Shown here one piece after another: positions 6,764 to 8,722 of a DNA stretch of 8,722 bases. Position numbers and translations under genes: made by a program. The notes beneath the pieces were generated by a model, which saw only the letters and a list, made by a program, of their open reading frames with translations, was not told where the DNA came from and searched no databases. Source of the DNA: Oscillospiraceae bacterium (GTDB lineage Bacteria > Bacillota > Clostridia > Oscillospirales > Ruminococcaceae); assembly GCA_017483405.1 (NCBI GenBank), contig JAFUWP010000329.1, forward strand, positions 1 to 8,722, read 5' to 3'. Each line of letters opens with the position of its first letter. The first letter of the stretch is position 1.

Positions 6764-7843
6764 TTAATTCAGCAACATCGAAATGACGGCATTCGAGACG
6801 GCAAAGCCTTCCGGAGTCAGGCAGATATGATTTTCTGCATTTTTCCGGATATAATTATTTTTTATCAGAATCGGGAATTTCTGCCGAGCGTTCCGGCTGA
6901 ATGCCGATTCTGGTACGCCCTTCACCGTCCGGAGCGCGAGCATCAAGCGTTCTTCGGCATCGCAGGCCGTTTCCGAAATCGTGATTTCTGCCTGTACCGG
7001 ATTCTGACAGAACAATTCCGCATCCTTCGGAATGCAGAATCTTCTGTTCCCCATGCAGGAATGCGCCCCTGCCCCGATACCCAGATAATCTTCACAAAAC
7101 CAGTATTTCAGATTATGACGGCTCTCGAATCCGGTTTTCGCAAAGCTGGAAACTTCATACTGATGAAAGCCTGATTTTTCCAGCGTATGAACCGTTTGCA
7201 GATACCTGTCAGCAGAAGCATCATCATCCGGAAGATTTTCCAGAACTTCCCGATTTGTATAAAACGGGGTATGTTCCTCCATCTGTAGCAGATAGGCCGA
7301 TACATGCTGAATCGGCAGAGATGTCAGAATATCCAGCGTTTCCGATAAGATTTCTTCCGTCTGATACGGGAGCGCAAGCATCAAATCACATGAGATATTC
7401 CGGAATCCGGCTTTTTCGGCATTGCGGACGGTTTGCAGATTCTGTTCCGCGGTATGCGTCCGGCCTAATAAGGTTAACTGCGCATCGGAAAAACTTTGTG
7501 TGCCTATCGAAAGCCGGTTGATTCCGGCCTGATACAGTTCATGCAGATGTTTCCCATCGGTTCGGGTCGGATTGTATTCCAGCGTGATTTCCGGATTCGC
7601 TAATTTAAAATTCTTACTGCACGTTTCGAGAATCTCGGAAATCTGCCTGACGGATAACAATGACGGCGTTCCGCCCCCGAAATAAATACTATCGACAGAA
7701 TCAGAAATCTGATAATGATGCAGATTCCGGATAACCGCCCTGCTATAGTCCTCTGCAAGCGATTTCCGGTAAGATACTGAATAGAAATCGCAGTAAGGGC
7801 ATTTCCGCGCGCAGAACGGTATATGAAGATAAATTCCGGTCAT
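6764..7843 (-). CDS. hemW: Radical SAM heme chaperone HemW
   Basis: A 359-residue cytoplasmic radical SAM protein, slightly shorter than the usual 370-380. The cluster motif CxxxCxxC is at C11, C15 and C18 (CARKCPYCDF), and the residues after it are DF, without the extra Cys seen in true coproporphyrinogen dehydrogenase HemN; this separates HemW from HemN. Further signatures are YFGGGTPS (54-61), EYNPTRTD (89-96), RLSIGTQSF (110-118), DLMLALPYQ (153-161), YEVSSFA (229-235), HNLKYW (243-248) and YLGIGAGAHS (253-262), with the C-terminal HemW domain after about 290. HemW proteins bind heme and are thought to insert it into target proteins; older annotations call them oxygen-independent coproporphyrinogen III oxidase. 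The ATG overlaps the upstream zinc-ribbon gene stop as ATGA, with CGGAG six bases before it, so it is the last gene of a coupled operon. Confidence 0.95.
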   Translation of the reverse strand: MTGIYLHIPFCARKCPYCDFYSVSYRKSLAEDYSRAVIRNLHHYQISDSVDSIYFGGGTPSLLSVRQISEILETCSKNFKLANPEITLEYNPTRTDGKHLHELYQAGINRLSIGTQSFSDAQLTLLGRTHTAEQNLQTVRNAEKAGFRNISCDLMLALPYQTEEILSETLDILTSLPIQHVSAYLLQMEEHTPFYTNREVLENLPDDDASADRYLQTVHTLEKSGFHQYEVSSFAKTGFESRHNLKYWFCEDYLGIGAGAHSCMGNRRFCIPKDAELFCQNPVQAEITISETACDAEERLMLALRTVKGVPESAFSRNARQKFPILIKNNYIRKNAENHICLTPEGFAVSNAVISMLLN

Positions 7844-8163
7844 TGCATTCTCCGGATAGGCTCAACCAGTTTCCCGAAAAACATCCGGAACAGAAAGTTC
7901 AATACCCGACTGCCCAGAATAAACCCGACAATCAGCAGGGTGCTGAATGTTTTCTGAGACGAATCAAAATGGAAATAGACCATCAGGCTCGCGATGAGCG
8001 CAATCGCTGAAACGATGCTTTCAAAATAGATAGAGCCCATCCCGTTACAGCATTTTTTACCGCATTTCGGGCAGGGCTTGCCGACACTCCGGTATGAACC
8101 GGCTAAGGCCTTCTGCAACGGACTGAACGTCTTTTCTCCGCAGTGCGGACAGGTATATTTCAT
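7840..8163 (-). CDS. Small zinc-ribbon membrane protein
   Basis: A 107-residue protein. The N-terminus has two CxxC knuckles, CPHCG at 5-9 and CPKCG at 31-35, separated by 22 residues, with two further Cys at 38-39, fitting one structural zinc site. Two hydrophobic segments follow at about 45-68 and 73-94, and the C-terminus is basic (EPIRRMQ). The layout recalls the small Firmicute CxxC-about 20-CxxC plus two-helix proteins (TIGR04104-like), but I cannot confirm the family. The cytoplasmic zinc ribbon and short membrane hairpin suggest a membrane-anchored adaptor rather than an enzyme. The ATG overlaps the stop of the upstream gene (ATGA at 8160-8163) and follows AAAGGAT. Its stop in turn overlaps the hemW start, so it sits in the middle of a tightly coupled three-gene unit. 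Confidence 0.82.
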   Translation of the reverse strand: MKYTCPHCGEKTFSPLQKALAGSYRSVGKPCPKCGKKCCNGMGSIYFESIVSAIALIASLMVYFHFDSSQKTFSTLLIVGFILGSRVLNFLFRMFFGKLVEPIRRMQ

Positions 8164-8722
8164 GAATCATCATCCTTTTTTATAGTTTCATAATAATCAG
8201 AACGGGAAATTAAAATTTCACAATCCGGAAACATGTCATGAATTTCCTGCTGTTCCTGTTCAGAAATTCCTTGAGAGAAATAAATATATCTGAGGTCTTG
8301 AAATCCCTCTAATTCGTGAATATCATCATATTTTGCAGGAAAAAGATATAATATTTTTGTTTCCGGAAACAGTTCCGCGACTTCGGACAGCGTAACTGCG
8401 GATGTGCGGTCATAGATTTCAAGACCATCCTCTGTCCGAAAGCAGTCAAACTGATTTCCGGCATCGCGATAAGAAATTTTTACAGGCACATCCGGAAAGG
8501 TTTCCGTCAGAATCCGATAGGGCTTTTCAAGGCTGTCGAGCGCGTTCTGACGGTTTTCCGCCGGATGCTGATACCGGAATCCCACGGAGATTTCACCGGA
8601 TTCCGGATTTTTTTCAGCATAACTGAGTGACCAGCACGGACGATACCATTTCCAGCAGGAAAGCACGGCTTTTTCGGCATCGTTCCGTGTCAGATACCAG
8701 ATACTTCCTGCTGATAACAAGC
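8160..8722 (-). CDS. Uncharacterised protein, C-terminal part (5' end outside window)
   Basis: The frame is open to the right edge; the first complete codon is TTG at 8720, with no ribosome binding site visible, so the true start is almost certainly beyond the window. About 187 residues are visible. They begin with a hydrophobic stretch (LLSAGSIWYL) that may be the end of a membrane helix or signal peptide. Residues about 100-172 show a loose leucine-rich pattern, with T-L-S-E-V-A-E-L-F-P, I-L-Y-L-F, H-E-L-E-G-F-Q-D-L-R-Y-I-Y-F and M-F-P-D-C-E-I-L spaced somewhat like LRR units. The C-terminus is polar (KKDDDS). I do not recognise a family. It is read as the first visible gene of the operon with the zinc-ribbon protein and HemW, overlapping the next gene by four bases. 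Confidence 0.75.
   Translation of the reverse strand, partial: LLSAGSIWYLTRNDAEKAVLSCWKWYRPCWSLSYAEKNPESGEISVGFRYQHPAENRQNALDSLEKPYRILTETFPDVPVKISYRDAGNQFDCFRTEDGLEIYDRTSAVTLSEVAELFPETKILYLFPAKYDDIHELEGFQDLRYIYFSQGISEQEQQEIHDMFPDCEILISRSDYYETIKKDDDS

Noticed and set aside
6695..7174. A 159-codon plus-strand open frame over the end of hemW
   Set aside because: It runs antisense to strongly conserved HemW sequence and begins inside the binding-protein gene, through the terminator hairpin.
1..8722. A mobile element, prophage or defence island
   Set aside because: No transposase, integrase, terminal inverted repeats, tRNA attachment site or nuclease/toxin pair is visible, and codon use looks uniform by eye.

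Overview
The window looks like chromosomal DNA of an anaerobic gut Firmicute, most likely a Ruminococcus-type member of the Oscillospiraceae. This is an inference from protein style (lipoproteins of Gram-positive type, a HATPase sensor kinase, a Cache-GGDEF protein with a D-x-N-G substrate loop), moderate GC, strong GGAGG-type ribosome binding sites and TTGCAA/TATAAT promoters. No rRNA, tRNA, CRISPR array, transposase or integrase is visible. Coding density is high, and the only two gaps above 100 bases, of about 170 bases each, hold promoters and a terminator.

Layout from left to right. (1) The 3' end of a plus-strand sensor histidine kinase enters from the left edge, with only its ATP-binding domain inside. 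(2) A minus-strand two-gene operon encodes a classical short-chain dehydrogenase (SDR) followed, with an ATGA stop/start overlap, by a 144-residue protein that resembles the DUF7674 type. Its 3' end overlaps the kinase end by 35 bases, tail to tail. (3) A divergent intergenic region carries one sigma-A-like promoter for each direction. (4) A plus-strand gene encodes a secreted lipoprotein of the PrsA/SurA foldase type. Its parvulin-like part is interrupted by about 144 residues of extremely acidic low-complexity sequence, and a terminator closes the gene. (5) A plus-strand two-gene operon encodes a membrane diguanylate cyclase with an extracellular Cache-like sensor and, again with an ATGA overlap, an oligopeptide-type (family 5) substrate-binding lipoprotein without permease genes beside it. 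(6) A bidirectional terminator separates this from a converging minus-strand operon running in from the right edge. That operon holds an uncharacterised protein (truncated by the window), a small zinc-ribbon membrane protein and HemW, all chained by ATGA overlaps.

How the genes work together. The best functional link is the cyclase/binding-protein pair. An extracytoplasmic peptide or nickel-type binding lipoprotein made from the same mRNA as a Cache-GGDEF protein suggests that nutrient or peptide sensing is coupled to cyclic-di-GMP synthesis. The foldase-like lipoprotein would act at the same membrane/cell-wall interface. The HemW operon concerns heme trafficking or radical SAM chemistry and appears unrelated. 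I see no convincing mobile or defence system; the unusual points are architectural: the split acidic foldase, the orphan binding protein with the cyclase, a short leader reading frame and a repeated 10-mer at the divergent promoters.
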